A stretch of 64,000 nucleotides of DNA from Castor canadensis (GCF_047511655.1 NC_133391.1:107359384-107423383); one strand, 5' to 3'; counted from the first letter of the stretch, positions 31,500 to 45,200 are shown. The notes: generated by a model not told the origin, from the sequence alone. Translations and numbers: made by a program.

Positions 31500-32130
31500 G
31501 AAACCTTAAAATAAGACATCCAAGTAAGAAAAGTGAGGTGAAATTATTACTGTTTACTAATGACATGACCTTATATTCAGAAAATCCTAAAGATTACACT
31601 AAAAACTTAGAATGGTAAATGAGTCAGTGAAATTACAGGATGCAAAACCAACTTGCAAAAATCTCTAGTTTTTCTATATAACAACAACAAACTAAGAAAT
31701 TAAGAATGTTTTCTCATTTAAAACAGAATCAGTAGCTAGGTTACAGCTCAGTGGTAGAGTGCTTGCTTAACATGTGTGAGGCACTCCCCACAACAGCAAA
31801 AATAAACAAACTAACAAATAAATAAATTAAAAAAGAAAATAGAACAAAATTTAGAAATAAAATAATAAGTTTCAAGGACAGAAAAGATGTGTAAAACATT
31901 GATAAAAAAATGAAGATAATTCAAACACATGGAAAGTTAACCTATGTTCTTGGCATGGAAGATCATTAATATGAAAATATTACCCAATGCAAGCTTCTAA
32001 TGTAATGTAATCCTTATCAAAATTCCAGTGTGATTCTCCACATATATGAAAAAACAATCCCAAAATTTGTATGGAAAAACATGACATCCCAAGGCAATCT
32101 TGAACAAAAGTAACACCTTCATTGTCAATA
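31500..32130 (+). mobile_element. L1 ORF2 fragment (reverse transcriptase to C-terminal part), split by an ID SINE
   Basis: The left part, 31500-31732, has 'gacatgaccttatattcaga' and 'aactagaatggtaaatgagt'-type text, then 'aaaccaacttgcaaaaatct'. The right part, 31855-32130, has 'tggcatggaagatcattaat', then 'aaattccagtgtgattctcc' and 'ttgtatggaaaaacatgaca'. Both are L1 ORF2 blocks in order. It is a separate insertion from the L1 end at 31380, because the order steps back to the polymerase region. Confidence 0.7.
31735..31845 (+). mobile_element. ID-type SINE inside an L1 fragment
   Basis: The segment ttacagctcagtggtagagt and gcttgcttaacatgtgtgag is the ID left part. The B-box region is shortened (gcactccccacaac), and an A-rich tail follows. 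Confidence 0.75.
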
Positions 32131-32864
32131 CCTTCATGTCTTAGTAATGTCTGTATTTAAAATACAAATATTTTAGATTCAGTAGTTTGTAGAATAGCCC
32201 ACACTCTCTTGCATCTCTCTCTCTCTCTCTTCATTCTCAATCATTCTCTTTTCTATCTCACTATAGTTAGCATTCATTTATTTATCCATAATGAATTTGA
32301 CCAACCTTTTTAAATTTAAATTTCCTATTATTATTCTTCATTCATCCTCTGTTGGGCTTTCCCTCCTGCACTTCCTGAATTTTATTCATTCCCTATATCT
32401 ATTCTGAATTTCATAAATATTTAGTCTTTCAACAGACTGTTAAACTTCATTATAAATATTTTTTATTTCCTTTTAAGGGCTGTCTGCCAAAATGTTGCCT
32501 AGTCATTCCCAAATATGTTAGTGTAAACCTCCTATAAATTAGGGATATTCTCCCATATAACTGCAAAACATTTACAAAAATGCAGACACTGACACTGACA
32601 TATTACTGCTACCTATCTAATCCTCAGACTCCACTCAGGTTTTCCCAATTATGTATACCTTATTCAGAATGGCTAAAATCCAAATAAATTACCTCAAAAC
32701 AGGTTACTCATCAAAATAAAGTATAAATATTACATTGATTACTAAAGCTAAAATATGTGCCAGATAACTGAGCATTTGACAAGTTGTCCACTATAGGAAG
32801 TTAAACTTCATAAGGGCCCAAGGTATCTTTGTTTTGTTTAGTGCTAAATACTAGTGACAATTTT
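32131..32864. other. No gene seen; AT-rich with a (TC)n run at 32214-32231
   Basis: Apart from the 18-base TC run I see no known family or coding signal. Confidence 0.5.
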
Positions 32865-32940
32865 TACATTACTTTTTATTATTATATTATTGTACTGAGC
32901 ATAGTGTGACATTTACAAAAGATCCTTTTTTTTTTACAAA
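32865..32940 (-). mobile_element. Antisense L1 3' UTR scrap
   Basis: The segment tattattatattattgtact plus gagcatagtgtgacatttac matches the antisense L1 3' end at 46225-46275 (ttattattgttgtactgggg atacaatatgacattt). Confidence 0.45.
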
Positions 32941-33369
32941 AGAAAAAGCACCAAAATGAAAAAAAAATAAGATTATGTCCCAATGAACCCATCATAAACT
33001 GGAAATATTGTAAGTCAAAAGAGCATTTAATACACCCAGCCTATGAACATCCCAGCTCAGCCACACAGCATGCTGTAGTCTCCGTGTTTCCATCATTTTC
33101 CTTTATCCCCCTCCCTCCATTCCTGGAATTCTAGTGACTTTTAAATAATACTTCAATTAAGCATCTTATTCATGAGTACATAATTACAATATGTGACAAA
33201 TAGTAACTTTAATCCTTTCTTTGTATCTACTTCCTCTCTCCCTATTGAACAATTTTTTGTCAAGAGTAGTACTGAGTAAAATGTTCACAAGTAAGAGGCA
33301 GTTTGTGAATGAAAAAAGTCAACAGCCAGAGACGGCTGACTATATAAGACATATATTAATAATGCAATA
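32941..33369. other. No gene seen
   Basis: An A-rich stretch to about 33010 and a C/T-rich patch near 33080-33130 that might belong to an antisense L1 3' end; not assignable. Confidence 0.4.
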
Positions 33370-33595
33370 TTAGGACAAGTGTGGTGGTACACACCTGCAT
33401 TCCTAGCTTTGTAGGAAGTAGAGACTGAAAGATCATGGTTGGATGCCAGCCCAGGAAAAGTTAGTGAATCCTTATTTGAAAAACAAGTTAAGCATAGTAC
33501 TATATGCCTGTAATTCCACACTACTCAAGAGGTGGAAGCAGAATGCTCTTGATCTGAGGCTGACACAGGAAAAAGCACAGAAATATGTTTGGTAC
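33370..33595 (+). mobile_element. Dimeric B1-like SINE, sense
   Basis: The first unit, gacaagtgtggtggtacaca then cctgcattcctagctttgta, and the second, agcatagtactatatgcctg then taattccacactactcaaga, are two diverged B1-like blocks in tandem. Confidence 0.6.
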
Positions 33596-33599
33596 CTGT

Positions 33600-33825
33600 G
33601 GAAGAGGGAAGGATGTGGGGAAAGGGTGTACGAGGGTGAATATAGTGCAAACATTGTGTATACATACATGAAAATGGAAAAATGAGACCTATTGAAACTA
33701 ATAGGGGTACAGGAGAGAAAGGAGAATGATGAAGGGGATGAATTCAACTTTGATATATTTGATGTACTGTAAGAACTTTAGCAATTGTGAAAACATACGT
33801 CCAGCACAATAATTAAAAAAGTAAA
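33600..33825 (+). mobile_element. L1 3' UTR fragment, sense
   Basis: The segment gaagagggaaggatgtgggg, then gtgaatatagtgcaaacatt and ggaaaaatgagacctattga, continuing to an aattaaaaaagt tail, matches the other 3' ends in the window. This intact copy serves as the reference for the provirus insertion point. Confidence 0.75.
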
Positions 33826-33837
33826 CAAAAGATTGAA

Positions 33838-34440
33838 TAATACTTCATTGTGTATGCAAACACCAAATTTTCTTTATCAACTCATTTGCCAATGAGGGCG
33901 TTGCCTCATTCCATAGCTTGGCTATTGTGAATAGTGCCATAATAAACATGCATATGCAGGTATCTCTAGTATATGTTGACTTTCAAGGAATCAAGAATAG
34001 AGATCAATAGCATATGGTAGTTCCAATTTTAGTTTTTTGAGGAAAATACATATTGGTTTCTACAGTGACTGAACTTATTTGTATTCCTGTTTTCTTCAGG
34101 GCTTTTATCATGAAGGGATATTGATTTTTTCAAAGGTTTTTTTTTTGTATTTATGGAGATGGTTATATGATTTTTATCCTTTATTTTGTTTATGTGCTCT
34201 ATTACGTTTGTCTAGTAGCATGTGTTGAACCATCCTTGCATTCTTGGAATAAATCTGATTTCATTATGTCATGTGATCTTTTAACGTGTTGTTGAATTTG
34301 GTTTGCAAGAATTTTGCTGAGCATTTTTCCATTTAAGTTCATGAAGGAAATTGGTTTATAGTATCCTTATTTGTTATATTTTATTTAGTTTTGGCACTTG
34401 ATCCACTCGCTATTATTGTTTTGGAGTGCATCTAAGTCTA
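33838..34440 (-). mobile_element. Antisense L1 ORF2 fragments
   Basis: The plus strand shows reverse-complement L1 ORF2. The C-terminal part is at 33845-34060 (cattccatagcttggctatt, then gtgaatagtgccataataaa). The reverse transcriptase region follows at 34095-34420 (gcttttatcatgaagggata, then tgttgaaccatccttgcatt). The order is that of an antisense element with an internal deletion. Confidence 0.7.
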
Positions 34441-35689
34441 TTTATGTCCACTACTGCTTGTTTAATCATGTTAGACACGTTGATGTTCAGTGTGTATATG
34501 TTTAGACTTGTCTCTTTTTAAAAAATTTATTTTGGAGGATCCAAGATGGTGACTAGAGGGCAGAAGTAGCAGTGTGAGCTCTGTAAATCAAAAAATTTTG
34601 CTGAGACATTAGAGGGACACTCAGCAGGAAAAAAATACTAAGAAAAATAAAAATTCTGACACCCTGAACCCCCAGCTCATAAAAAGCTTCTCCATGCCAC
34701 TTTACACTGAGAAAACAGGAGGGCTCCTGTGTGGCCAGTTGCCAGCTCCAAACTTGCTTGGCAGATCCAGACCAACAGGTGAGCAAATAAGCAGCATGCA
34801 GTATTCCCATAGCTACCCCTGGGATAAACCACCAACCCCCTAGACAGATACACCCCTGCTCTGCAAAAAAAAAAGAAAAAACTAAATAATAAACAAGGAA
34901 TTGAAAAGGAACACACAGCAGAGGGGGTGGGTGACTCTGAATACACCAGGGAAGGGGAAAGGGGCAAGGAGCTGATCTATGAGTGAACTATCAGTAAACA
35001 AAGACTAGAAAGGCAGACAAGCTGACAGAGGGCTGGTGACAAGCTGCTGCCTGAAATAAGGCAGATAGAGGTCCACAAAGCTCATCTCCTGAGCTAGAGA
35101 GCAACATCCAAAGTCAGAAAACATTGCAAAATTCAAAAACAGTCAGCAAACCAGCATAACACACTGACAGCAGAGAGCTGGCTGATGTATCTCTGACCAT
35201 CCCCAGAGAAAGGGTGTAAGGCAAAGAAACAAACCTCCAATAAACCAACATAGGCAAAACCCAATTCCAAAGCAGGATGGCTAGTGAACCACAGAGCTGA
35301 TCTCTAGAAACAGAGGACAAGCCACACCTCACTGGGGGAGGAGCTGACTAAGCAGCTACCACTGAAAGACAGGAATAAAACTGGCAATTCTCCCCAACCA
35401 TCTGGCGAGACTAGGAGAGAGATTCTGCTTAAATAACAACACCAGGACTGAATGCGGAAAGAGTAATACCAGAACTACTAAAATTGAAATTCTATTCTAC
35501 CTGAACCTGGATTTCTTTTTTATGTGTTTGTCCACCAACTCTCCCTGTGGTGCACTCTCTCTCTCTCTCTCTCTCTCTGTTTGTTTCTTTTTCTTTTTCC
35601 TTTCATTCTCTGTTTTGTTAGTTTTACTATTGTAATACTAAATTACACACAGACCAGGGACAGAAACAGCACCAAGTGAAGCAATGGGA

Positions 35690-36620
35690 AGATGAAAAAG
35701 GGATGGAAACCAGTCTCCCTCCAAACATAAATTAATTCAGGAATCAGAGGGAAATGAAGAAAATAGATATACAGTTCAAGACTCCAACAAAACAAAGATA
35801 AACTATGCCAGGACGGAGCCCACAAGTACATGCTGAAAGAAGAAATCCTGCAAGTAATCAGTGAGAATTTCATGGAGATGTTATTAGACATGGTCAACCA
35901 AAATGTACAGGAGGTACTCAAGAAATACAAAACACAATGGAAGGCCACTCCAGCAGACTAAAACAAGCACAAGACAGAATCTCAGAACTTGAAGATGATA
36001 TGGAAATTAAAGGAAAAACTGAAGAACTATTAGTCAGACAACTCAACACCTGTGAAATGAATATTTAAGAACCCACCAACTCCATCAAAAGACCAAATCT
36101 GAGAATCATGGGCACTGAAGAGGGAGAAGAGGTGCAGGCAAAAGGAATTGGTAATATATTCAACAAAATGATAACAGAAAATTTCCCAAATCTAGAGAAA
36201 TCTATGTCCATTCAGGTACAGGAAGATTCCAGGACACCAAACAGACTTGGCCAAAATAGAACTAAACCATGACATATTATCATTAAAACAATAAGCACAG
36301 AGAATAGAGAAAGAATATTGAAAGCTATAAGAGAGAAAAAATAAATAAAATGCAAAGGTAAACCTATCAAAATCACAGTAGATTTCTCAACGGAAATGTT
36401 AAAAGCAAAAACAGCATGGAGCAAGGTATTCTGGGCACTGAATGAAAATAACATCAACCCTAGGATAGTCTACCCAGTAAAACTATCATTCAAAATAGAT
36501 GTAGAAGTAAAAGTCTACCAATATAAGCAGAAACTAAAACAATATATGATCACAAAGTCACCCTGTAAAAGATTCTTCAAGGAATTCTGCACACAGACAA
36601 TGAAAACAAACAAAACCATG
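35690..36620 (+). pseudogene. L1 copy B ORF1 remnant
   Basis: A coiled-coil-like N-terminal part lies at about 35890-36060. The RNA-binding core is at 36175-36350 (ENFPNLEKSMSIQVQEDS-like, HIIIKTISTENRERILKAIR-like). The C-terminal domain follows at about 36396-36600, including NENNINPRIVYPVKLSFKID. A stop (TAA near 36341) and frame changes break the ORF. The last part is open and runs on past the ORF1 end into ORF2 as one 178-codon frame (36396-36932). Confidence 0.8.
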
Positions 36621-36709
36621 AATGGCCAGGCAGTACCAAACCAAAGGAGAAAAAAAGACAAGGAAATAGATTCAGGTGCACACAACCAAACCATTAAACA
36701 ACAAAAAAA

Positions 36710-39590
36710 CCAAATGACAGAAATCATATACCTATCAATAATAACACTGAATGTTAATAGACTTAATTCCCCCAAAAAAGACACCATTTGGCAAACTGGA
36801 TTAAAAAGGAAGATCCAACAATCTGTAGCTTACAGGAGACCCATCTCATTGACAGAAACAACCACTAGATTGGGTGAAAGGCTGGAAGAAGATTTACCAA
36901 GCCAATGGCTCCCCCAAAACAGGCAGGAGTAACAATACTTATGTCAGACAATGTAGACTTCAAACTTACATTGATCAAACAAGATAAAGAAGGACACTCC
37001 ATACTATTAAAAGGGGAAATACACCAAAAGGAAATAACAAGTATCAACCTACATGCACCCAACATCAATGCATGCAATTTCATCAAACATACTCTGAAGG
37101 ACCTAAAAACATGTGTAGACTCCAACACAGTGGTAGTGAGAAACTTTAATAACCCCCATCCAAACAAAAAATTGATAAAGAAATTCTAGAAATAAATCAC
37201 ACCATAGATCAAATAGGTGTACTTGATGTCTACAGAATATTTCACCCAACTTCTGCACAATATACATGATTCTCAGCATCCCATGGAAACTTCTCCAAAA
37301 TCTATCATATCTTAGGGTACAAAGCAAGCCTCAGCAAATATAAGAAAAAAGATGTAATCCCATGCATTCTCTCTGATCACAATGCATTAAAAATAGAACT
37401 CAACAACAAAAACAACAGTAAAAAATATGCAAACAATTGGAAGCTGAACAACACATTGCTTATTTATCAATGGGTTATTGATGAAATAAAAGAGGAAATG
37501 AAAAGGTTCCTAAAAGTTAATGAAAATGAAAACATGACCTACCAGAACCTATGGGACACAGCAAAGGCAGTCCTGAGAGGAAAGTTAATAGCCATGAGTG
37601 CATATATTAAAAGGACAGAAAGATCTCAAATCAATGACCTAATGCTGTATTTCAAAATCCTAAAAAGAAAAAAAACAAGAACAAGCAAATCCCAAAACAA
37701 GCAGAAGGAGAGAAATAATAAAAATTAGGGTCAAAATCAATGAAATAGAAGCAAACAACAACAAAAACAACATACAAAGAATCAACGAAACAAAAAACTG
37801 GTTCTTGAAAAAATAAATAAGATTAACAGACCCCTGGCAAACCTCACTAAAATAAGGAGAGAAAAAACTCAAATCAGTAAAATCAGAAGTGCAGAGAGGG
37901 GATAGCAACAAACACCATGGAAATCCTGGAAATCATCAGAGACTACTTTGAGAACCTATATTCTAATAAATTTGAAAATCTTAAAGAAATGGACAGATTT
38001 CTAGATACTTAGGACCATCCAAAATTGAACCAAGAGGATACTAATTACCTGAATAGACATATAACACAAAATGAAACTGAAGCAGCAATCATGATTCTCA
38101 CAGAAAAAAGCCCAGGACCTGATGGATTCTGTGCTGAATTCTACCAGAACTTTAAAGAGCTAATACCAACCCTCCTTATACTGTTCCATGAAATAGAAAG
38201 GGAAGGAACACTGCCTAACTCATTTTATAAAGCCAGTATTACACTCATTCCAAAACCAAGCAAAGACACCTCCAAAAAGGAGAACTACAGGCCAATTTCC
38301 TTAATGAACATTGATGCAAAAATCCTCAATAAAGTAATGGCAAAATGAATCCAACAACACATCAGAAAGATCATTCACCACGACCAAGTCAGCTTCATCC
38401 CAGGGATGCAGGGGTGGTTCAACATAGCAAATCTTTAAGTGTAAACTTCTCCTTAATAGAAGCAAGGACAAAATCCACTGGATCATCTAAATAGATGCAG
38501 AAAAAGCCTTTGACAAGATCCAACACCACTTCATGATAAAAGCTGTAAGAAAACTAGGACTAGAAGGAAAGTACCTCAATATTATAAAGGCTATATATGA
38601 CAAATCTACAGCCAATATCTTACTAATGGTGAAAAATTAAAACCATTTCCCCTAAAATCAGGAACAAGACATGGGTGCCCATTATCCCCACTCCTATTCA
38701 ACATAGTACTGGAATTCCTAGCCAGAGAAACAACAGAAGAAGAAATAAAAGGAATACAAATAAATAAACTGCCAAAACATCCCTATTTGCAGATGATCTG
38801 ATCCTATACCTTAAAGACCCAAAAAACTCTACCTCAAAACTCCTAGACACCATAAACAGCTACAGGAAGGTGGCAGGATACAAAATCAACTTACAAAAAT
38901 CATAGCTTTTCTATACACCAACAACAAACAAACTGAGAAAGAATATATGGAAGCAATTCCATTTACAATAGCCTCAAAAGAAAATCAAATACCTAGGAGT
39001 AAACTTAACAAAGAATGTGTATGACCTCTACAAGGAGAACTACAAACCCCTGAAAAAATATCAAGGAAGAATACAGAAGGTGGAAAGATCTCCTGTGCTC
39101 ATGGCTTTGTGGAATCCAAATAGTAGAAAATGGCCATCATCAAATACATCACCAACAGCAGTTGTTGGAGAGGATATGGAGAAAAAGGAACCCTCATACA
39201 CTGCTGGTGGGAATGCAAGCTAGTGCATTCACTCTGGAAAAAAATATGGAGGCTTATTAAAATCTAAACACAGATCTGCCATATGATCCAAAAATCCCAC
39301 TCCTATGGATATACCCAAAGGAATATAGCACCGGTTACTCCAAAGGCATCTGCTCACCCATGTTTATTGCAGTCTGTTCATAATAGCCAAATTATGGAAA
39401 CAGCCAAGATGCTCCACTACAGACAAATGGGTTAAGAAAATGTAGTATTTATACACAATGGAATTTTACTCAGCCATGAAGAAGAATGAAATCTTATCAT
39501 TCTCAAGTAAACAGATGGAACTGGAGAACATCATTCTGAGTGAGTTTAGCCGGGCTCAGAAGACCAAAAATCATATGTTCTCCCTCATAT
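36710..39590 (+). pseudogene. L1 copy B ORF2 remnant, with internal deletion
   Basis: The endonuclease start is readable at 36720-36850 (LSIITLNVNRLNSP). The middle of the domain is at 36905-37190, with HAPNINACNFIKHTLKDLKT. The reverse transcriptase start is at 38025-38348 ([54 protein letters not shown]). The catalytic FADD-type block lies near 38790 as ADDLIL. After YDLYKENYKPLKKYQ (39017) the sequence jumps, near 39120-39150, to the [12 protein letters not shown]-like C-terminal block. Many stops are present. Confidence 0.82.
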
Positions 39591-39600
39591 GCGGAATGTG

Positions 39601-41513
39601 CTCTTCATATATTCCATACAAGTCTTTTGTTGGATGTATACTTTATAAATATTTTATCATAATTTGTGGTTCATAGTTTAATTTTATTAACATTATTTTT
39701 TGAAGAAAAGGAGTTTTAATTTTGATCCAGATTATCATTATTGTTCCTTATGGTTTCTGTTCTAGTGTATAATTTTCTTACCTTATGTCATTAATATTTA
39801 TTAATGTGTTATGTCTCATTTTATGGGTCTACTTATTATGTTTAGTTAAGTCTGCTGTAATTTTTATCTTTGGAGTTTGGCTTTTTAAAATCTGTTAACT
39901 TCGGTGCTCATCAGGTGAATACCTTTTTTATACTTTCATGAACATATTCAATATAGTTTCAAGAGCTACTATATTCTCATTTCTATGAATATTATTTATC
40001 TAAGCCATTTTTAATATACTTCTACTGATATTTCCCCATTTATTTTTCAGGCTTACTCATCTGGTAATTTTTCAATTGTATGTCAAATGTTTAGAAAGTT
40101 ATGTATGAGGGTGACAGAAATGTTTGTAATCTTTCTTATTTTTTTAACTCTGATGGGACTTTAAGTTATTTTGAAAACTAACTTTAAGCCTTCTTTTAGC
40201 TTATCTAGAAAAGATTTTTTAGTTGATGAATAATTTGATCCTCCACTCGAAGTAATACCTTTATGAGGATTTGGATTTTTATATTATGTGCTAGGAAAAA
40301 ATTTATTATAGCTCATCAGACATAATAAATGAGCATCTACATACTTTCCTGAAATTAATTTATGTACTGTTTTTTGCACAAAATGTACAATATACTTAAA
40401 TGTTAAAATACAACTGAATGGCCATTTACAGAATGCTATTTAGGAATCAAATAAGCTATTGGATGTTTATATAAGTAATTGCATATAAACTGACATAAAA
40501 AAAAATTCCAAACAAGTGAATTCACCAATGAGTAGTTCTCTTCTAGATATTGCCATTTACATAGAAAAACCACATTAGAGCTTCTGTATACAATATGCAA
40601 CTTCCCAGTTTTAAAAACATAATAATTCCAATAATCATAACTAACCCTTTACACAAATTTTCAGTGCTTTTTTCACAGTTAAAATTGTTACAGTTATGGT
40701 ACTTCAGTCTTTTAAAATAATTTGTAGTGTTTCAAGATGGGATTTAAAAATTTTTGGTTTTGGTTTGCTTTTTTGTTTGTGTAAGTATGTATTAGAACAT
40801 CTAAACCAAGAATGCTTAATTTTCTATTCTGCATATAAAAATAGCTTCCTTTTTTCTTATAAATTAAGGTTTAGGAAAGCATCATATCACATTTTTAGTA
40901 GAGTACATCATATCAACTTTGTGTTTAAACAGGAGAATAATTTTAATGGAGAACTCATTGTATAACATAAATTTCACACAGTTTTAGATCCTAAATGGGT
41001 GAAACTGGTTGTCAAATAATAAGAACACTAATAATGGAATTTAAATGATTCTGTTATTGATAAAAGGAATGCAATAATCCTTTATCTATTTTCTGCACAA
41101 CAAACTTCAAGGTCAATAGAGAAGTTTTCTTTTTACCAATATACAATATCTCTATTCTATTCATAAAATGAAGTCACTCATTTCTTTGATTTTATTTTAC
41201 TACTCTGGATATTTTATTGGTTTATTTTGGGCTCTAAAATTTAAACTTGAAGCCGTTTGCCTAATTATGGATTGCCACCACTTCCAGTGACAATTTTCCA
41301 TGAGAAAATGAAATCCTTGAAAAGGAGTATTAAAAGGCATATTTCTTGAGAAGATGCAACTTTTTATGTTCTAAATATAAATGTTGCTCCCATATTGTTA
41401 GGAAAATATTTTGTGAGTTGAATTGCAACTTCTATTTAAAGTATCCCTGGCCTCTCTGTCCTAAGGTACATAGGTACATATCTGGATATATTAAAGTATA
41501 TGTGTGTGTATAT

Positions 41514-41514
<1 letters not shown>
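39601..41514. other. No gene seen; AT-rich
   Basis: No repeat consensus or coding signal could be assigned. The 89-codon stretch at 40696-40965 shows no domain. Confidence 0.5.
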
Positions 41515-41559
<45 letters not shown>

Positions 41560-41568
41560 GATAGATAC
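41515..41568. repeat. (GATA)n microsatellite
   Basis: About 11 nearly perfect GATA units with one break (gatgatag) near the right end, next to a short (TG)n/(TA)n stretch at 41500-41514. Confidence 0.95.
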
Positions 41569-42127
41569 ATGTGAATGAATATATACCAATAGTGTGCATA
41601 TACATCATATAGGACTGCTTTGAAGAAAAATTGTTTTTTAAATGGTTCAGGAAGAGTTACTTCAAAGCTGAATGAAATTCTGAGAAATGGATAGTGATAA
41701 AATGACAACAGCTGCTTCCAGAATAGGGCTCAGTGAAATAATGGTGTGCATTAAATTTCCCAAAGTATCACACTACTGAAGCTATTTCCCTCATTAAGCC
41801 CTACCATATCCATGACCCTTATGCATATCTGATCCTAAATGTGTCTTGGTTGAATACCTCTCTTATATGTGGAAGCTTAAAAGGTCCACCTGAAAGTAGA
41901 ATATTGATTAGTAGAGTCTGACAGGGTGCTGGGAGTGGAAAAAGAGTGATTGGATTTGATTAGTACATGCTGAGTGCACATATGGGAATATCAAATTGAG
42001 TCTCATAAATATCCACAATTAATATATGCTCATATTAAAAATAGAAGCAACAATAAATACCAGTTGATTTTTTCTCCTTTCTGTTTGATTAAATTTCTTT
42101 AAATGTTCATTAGAGTTTTGATTTTTT

Positions 42128-42200
42128 TTTTCCTTTTTGCACTGTTGGGAATCAATCCTAGGGCCTCATACATACACTGTACCCCTGTGTGAAAATCTCA
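42128..42200 (-). mobile_element. ID-type SINE relic, antisense
   Basis: The plus strand reads tttgcactgttgggaatcaa tcctagggcctcatacatac actgtacccct, the reverse complement of an ID right part (B box gattgattcc, gaggccctag), preceded by a poly-T tail. Confidence 0.55.
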
Positions 42201-45200
42201 GTCTAACAGTTTTTTAAAAGCTGTGTGTGTGAGCTTTTTAAAAGCTGTAAGTTGAAATTAGAGAAATTTCACTGAAGGGCTTTACAAGCATATTTTAATG
42301 GAGTGCCATTTCTGGTTCCAAAAAGTCATTACGTTATGATGGGTTACTTTGCAATTTGCAACCTTTTTTTCTTTTTAAAAAACAGCATTTGATTAATAAT
42401 TTTTAAAATGTCAGGTGGCTGGTTGTACACTTCTAATCTCTGTTATACTGTGTTCCATCTCTATGATCAAATATGTAGATAACAGCACAGTGTTCTCTGT
42501 TTCCTGTGATTTTCTAAACTTCTGCTCAAGTTTTTAGATTTCCTAGAACAGCTGTGACATTACATTCTAGATTCACATGAATTGTAGACTTCATGCTTCC
42601 ATATTTTCAATAATTCCCATCGTTTAAGACCTCCCATGAAATTCCTGCCATAAATGAATATAGGAACTTCCTTCGTGGAATAAAGCAAAGTACTAAATTT
42701 TCTGCAGTTGAGTTTTCATGTGATTGCAGACATTACGTTTTATGTTAAATTTCTTTAATATTCATTTTGAGACTGTCAATGCCTAGAAGACTGGTATTAA
42801 AAATAAAACAGGAAAATTACAGAAGAGAAACAAACGAGTTTGCTGTAAAAGTGATTTTGTTTATAAATATGTAAAATTGTGGTTGAAATGTTGTTTATTT
42901 GGAGATATTCAGCAAAAAGGAAGAACAATATTAAAAAGGTGAAATAGAGCTCAGATATTAAGAAACATTTTCTTATTTAATGAAAAATAATAGTGGGTCA
43001 AAAAAGTTATTAAAAACTTTATACATTATGGAAAAATTCAAAATGGAAAATGAACCTATAACTAGCTTAGGATAAATTGGTTAATCTTGAAAAAAACAGT
43101 TGCAATGTAAAAAATTAAGAGAAAAATAAACTTAACTTTTTGCATGTTAGGACGACACACCCCAGGTTGCTAATAGATTTTGTTTTAGATAGCAGCTTTT
43201 GGTGATATATGAAGAAAATAAAAGGGACAATGCAAAGGTCCAGAAGTACGAGAGAAAACTAAAACAAGTCTAGAAAATATAAAGTATGTTTAATTGATGT
43301 ACAATAGTTAGTGTCCTTAATTTAAACATAATTATTGTCAGAAATTTTAAATTATCCTGTTATGTAAATTAAAGCACTAAACAATATCAATTACCGTTAT
43401 TCATAGTTTGGGATTTTAAGTTTGTGATGAACTGTTCATTTAGCCAAATGAAATTTACTAATAATTAATTAATAAGACAGACAAAGCACATAATATTTCT
43501 AGCTTTTATCCTCTTTTAGCTAATTTCGTTAATATTTCTCTGTAATAACTCTTCTTGGTTTTCTGTGTATAATAATTCTGTTAATATCCTGGTCATGCTT
43601 CTTGATACATTAAAATATTCCAAAGTATAATATAAAAGAAAAAAAGGCAACTTAAATTGTGCCAGTTAAAGAGTCAATTCTAGAAATAGTGTAGGTTTTA
43701 AGATATAATTGAGAAAGGAGAAATCAGAATTAAAAATAGTGATTTAAAGTTCAATCTTGTCTTCTACAGAATAGTAACATCTGCATTTCATCACTTAGAC
43801 AAACATAATATCTTTGAAGAGAATTCTGGGGGTACATCTGTTAGATTGGAAACACTGTTTTTTTCTGTGATTACCAATTGGCATATTATATCACTTCATT
43901 TTAATAAATTATTATGTTGTTTAGAAAATATTTTTTAAAAAGAATGCAAATGCATGCCATAGAGGTGTATTTAATTTTATTTTTCATTTAGCTTAGTCAA
44001 AATAATGGCTGTTTTTCTAATATTCATTAATCTAAAAACAACTTGGTTAATCTCACACAAATTTTATCATGTATTTTTATCCATAGGGAATATTCGAAAG
44101 TTTAGAAAAATGTAATAAATTGTTAATTATCTTAAAATATAATTCAACTTTCCAAAAATTTGTTGATGTGGCTCAAGTTTTTCATAATTTCAATATTTCT
44201 AAAATGATTTTTTTAGAAATCCATTCACATTTCTTTCTGGAAATGGAGAAGCCTGCATATGGAATTTATGTGACCTATGAGCAGAATAAATACTAATCAT
44301 GATATATGGTTATCTTCCACTTATAAAATAGGCTTTATTTTAAAATATATTATCAATTTTATGGATTTCCTGTTTTTGCAATTGTTACACGCAATTTCAT
44401 ACATTTTTACTGTCCTGCAATTCAACAAGTAGAAAAAGAACTTCTCTGAATGAATTTGAGTCTATATCATTGCACTAAGTATATATACTATTTGGTAAAG
44501 CAAACATAGGGGAAAAAAATAACTGAAGAATTAGCAAGGGAATGAAATTGCAGACAGTGAACTCACACTGACTAGTGCAGATTCACAGCTGCTGTCCCTG
44601 AGATATAATTTCAAAACTTTTTGGGCCTCTCAGCAGTTTTCCAACAGAGTCAAACAGAGACTGCTACTATTGGAAAATAGTTGACACCACTTAGCCTGGT
44701 CTTATCTTTCAAAGTCACTTGGGTGGAAAACATTGGCACATGGATTTCTCTCTTAACCTGTATTTCATCAACAAACTGGGTTCCTACAAAGTTTACAAAG
44801 GGGAGGAGCGCAAAACGCTTTTTTTTACTTTGTCTTTCAATTAATTTGATGATATAATACAATATATTAGCATGTATTAATATAATAACATTTAAAATAG
44901 CAAAATAGAATATTATCCTAAAAGTAAAATTAAATAATAAAGAAATAATCTACATGCAGAAATGATGACATTTAAAGGAGTTACTGTAAAGATGAAACAA
45001 TAAATTCATTTGAATTATGATATTCAAAAGATAAGACATCAAACTGCATGCTTAGGGCTTCTATTCCAATACTTAGGCTCTTCTTCTATCCTAAAAGATT
45101 TTCTTTTGGAATGGGAATACTGCTTTCACTAATATCCTCACAAAAACAGTAAACGGCTTCATCTTTAAAACAATCTTCATTCTAGAATGCTCACAAAATA

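Larger units (their letters stand above)
34537..39600 (+). mobile_element. L1 retrotransposon (copy B), 5' complete, internally deleted, decayed
   Basis: It starts with ggaggatccaagatggtgac, the same CAAGATGG-type start as copy A. The 5' UTR runs to about 35690 with a (TC)n at 35555-35578, ORF1 to about 36620 and ORF2 to about 39590. The match stops around 39600 in the last block before the usual 3' UTR, so the 3' end is missing. A deletion of several hundred bases joins the reverse transcriptase side to the C-terminal part near 39120-39150. Both frames are broken. It is better kept than copy A, so it is probably younger. Confidence 0.85.
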
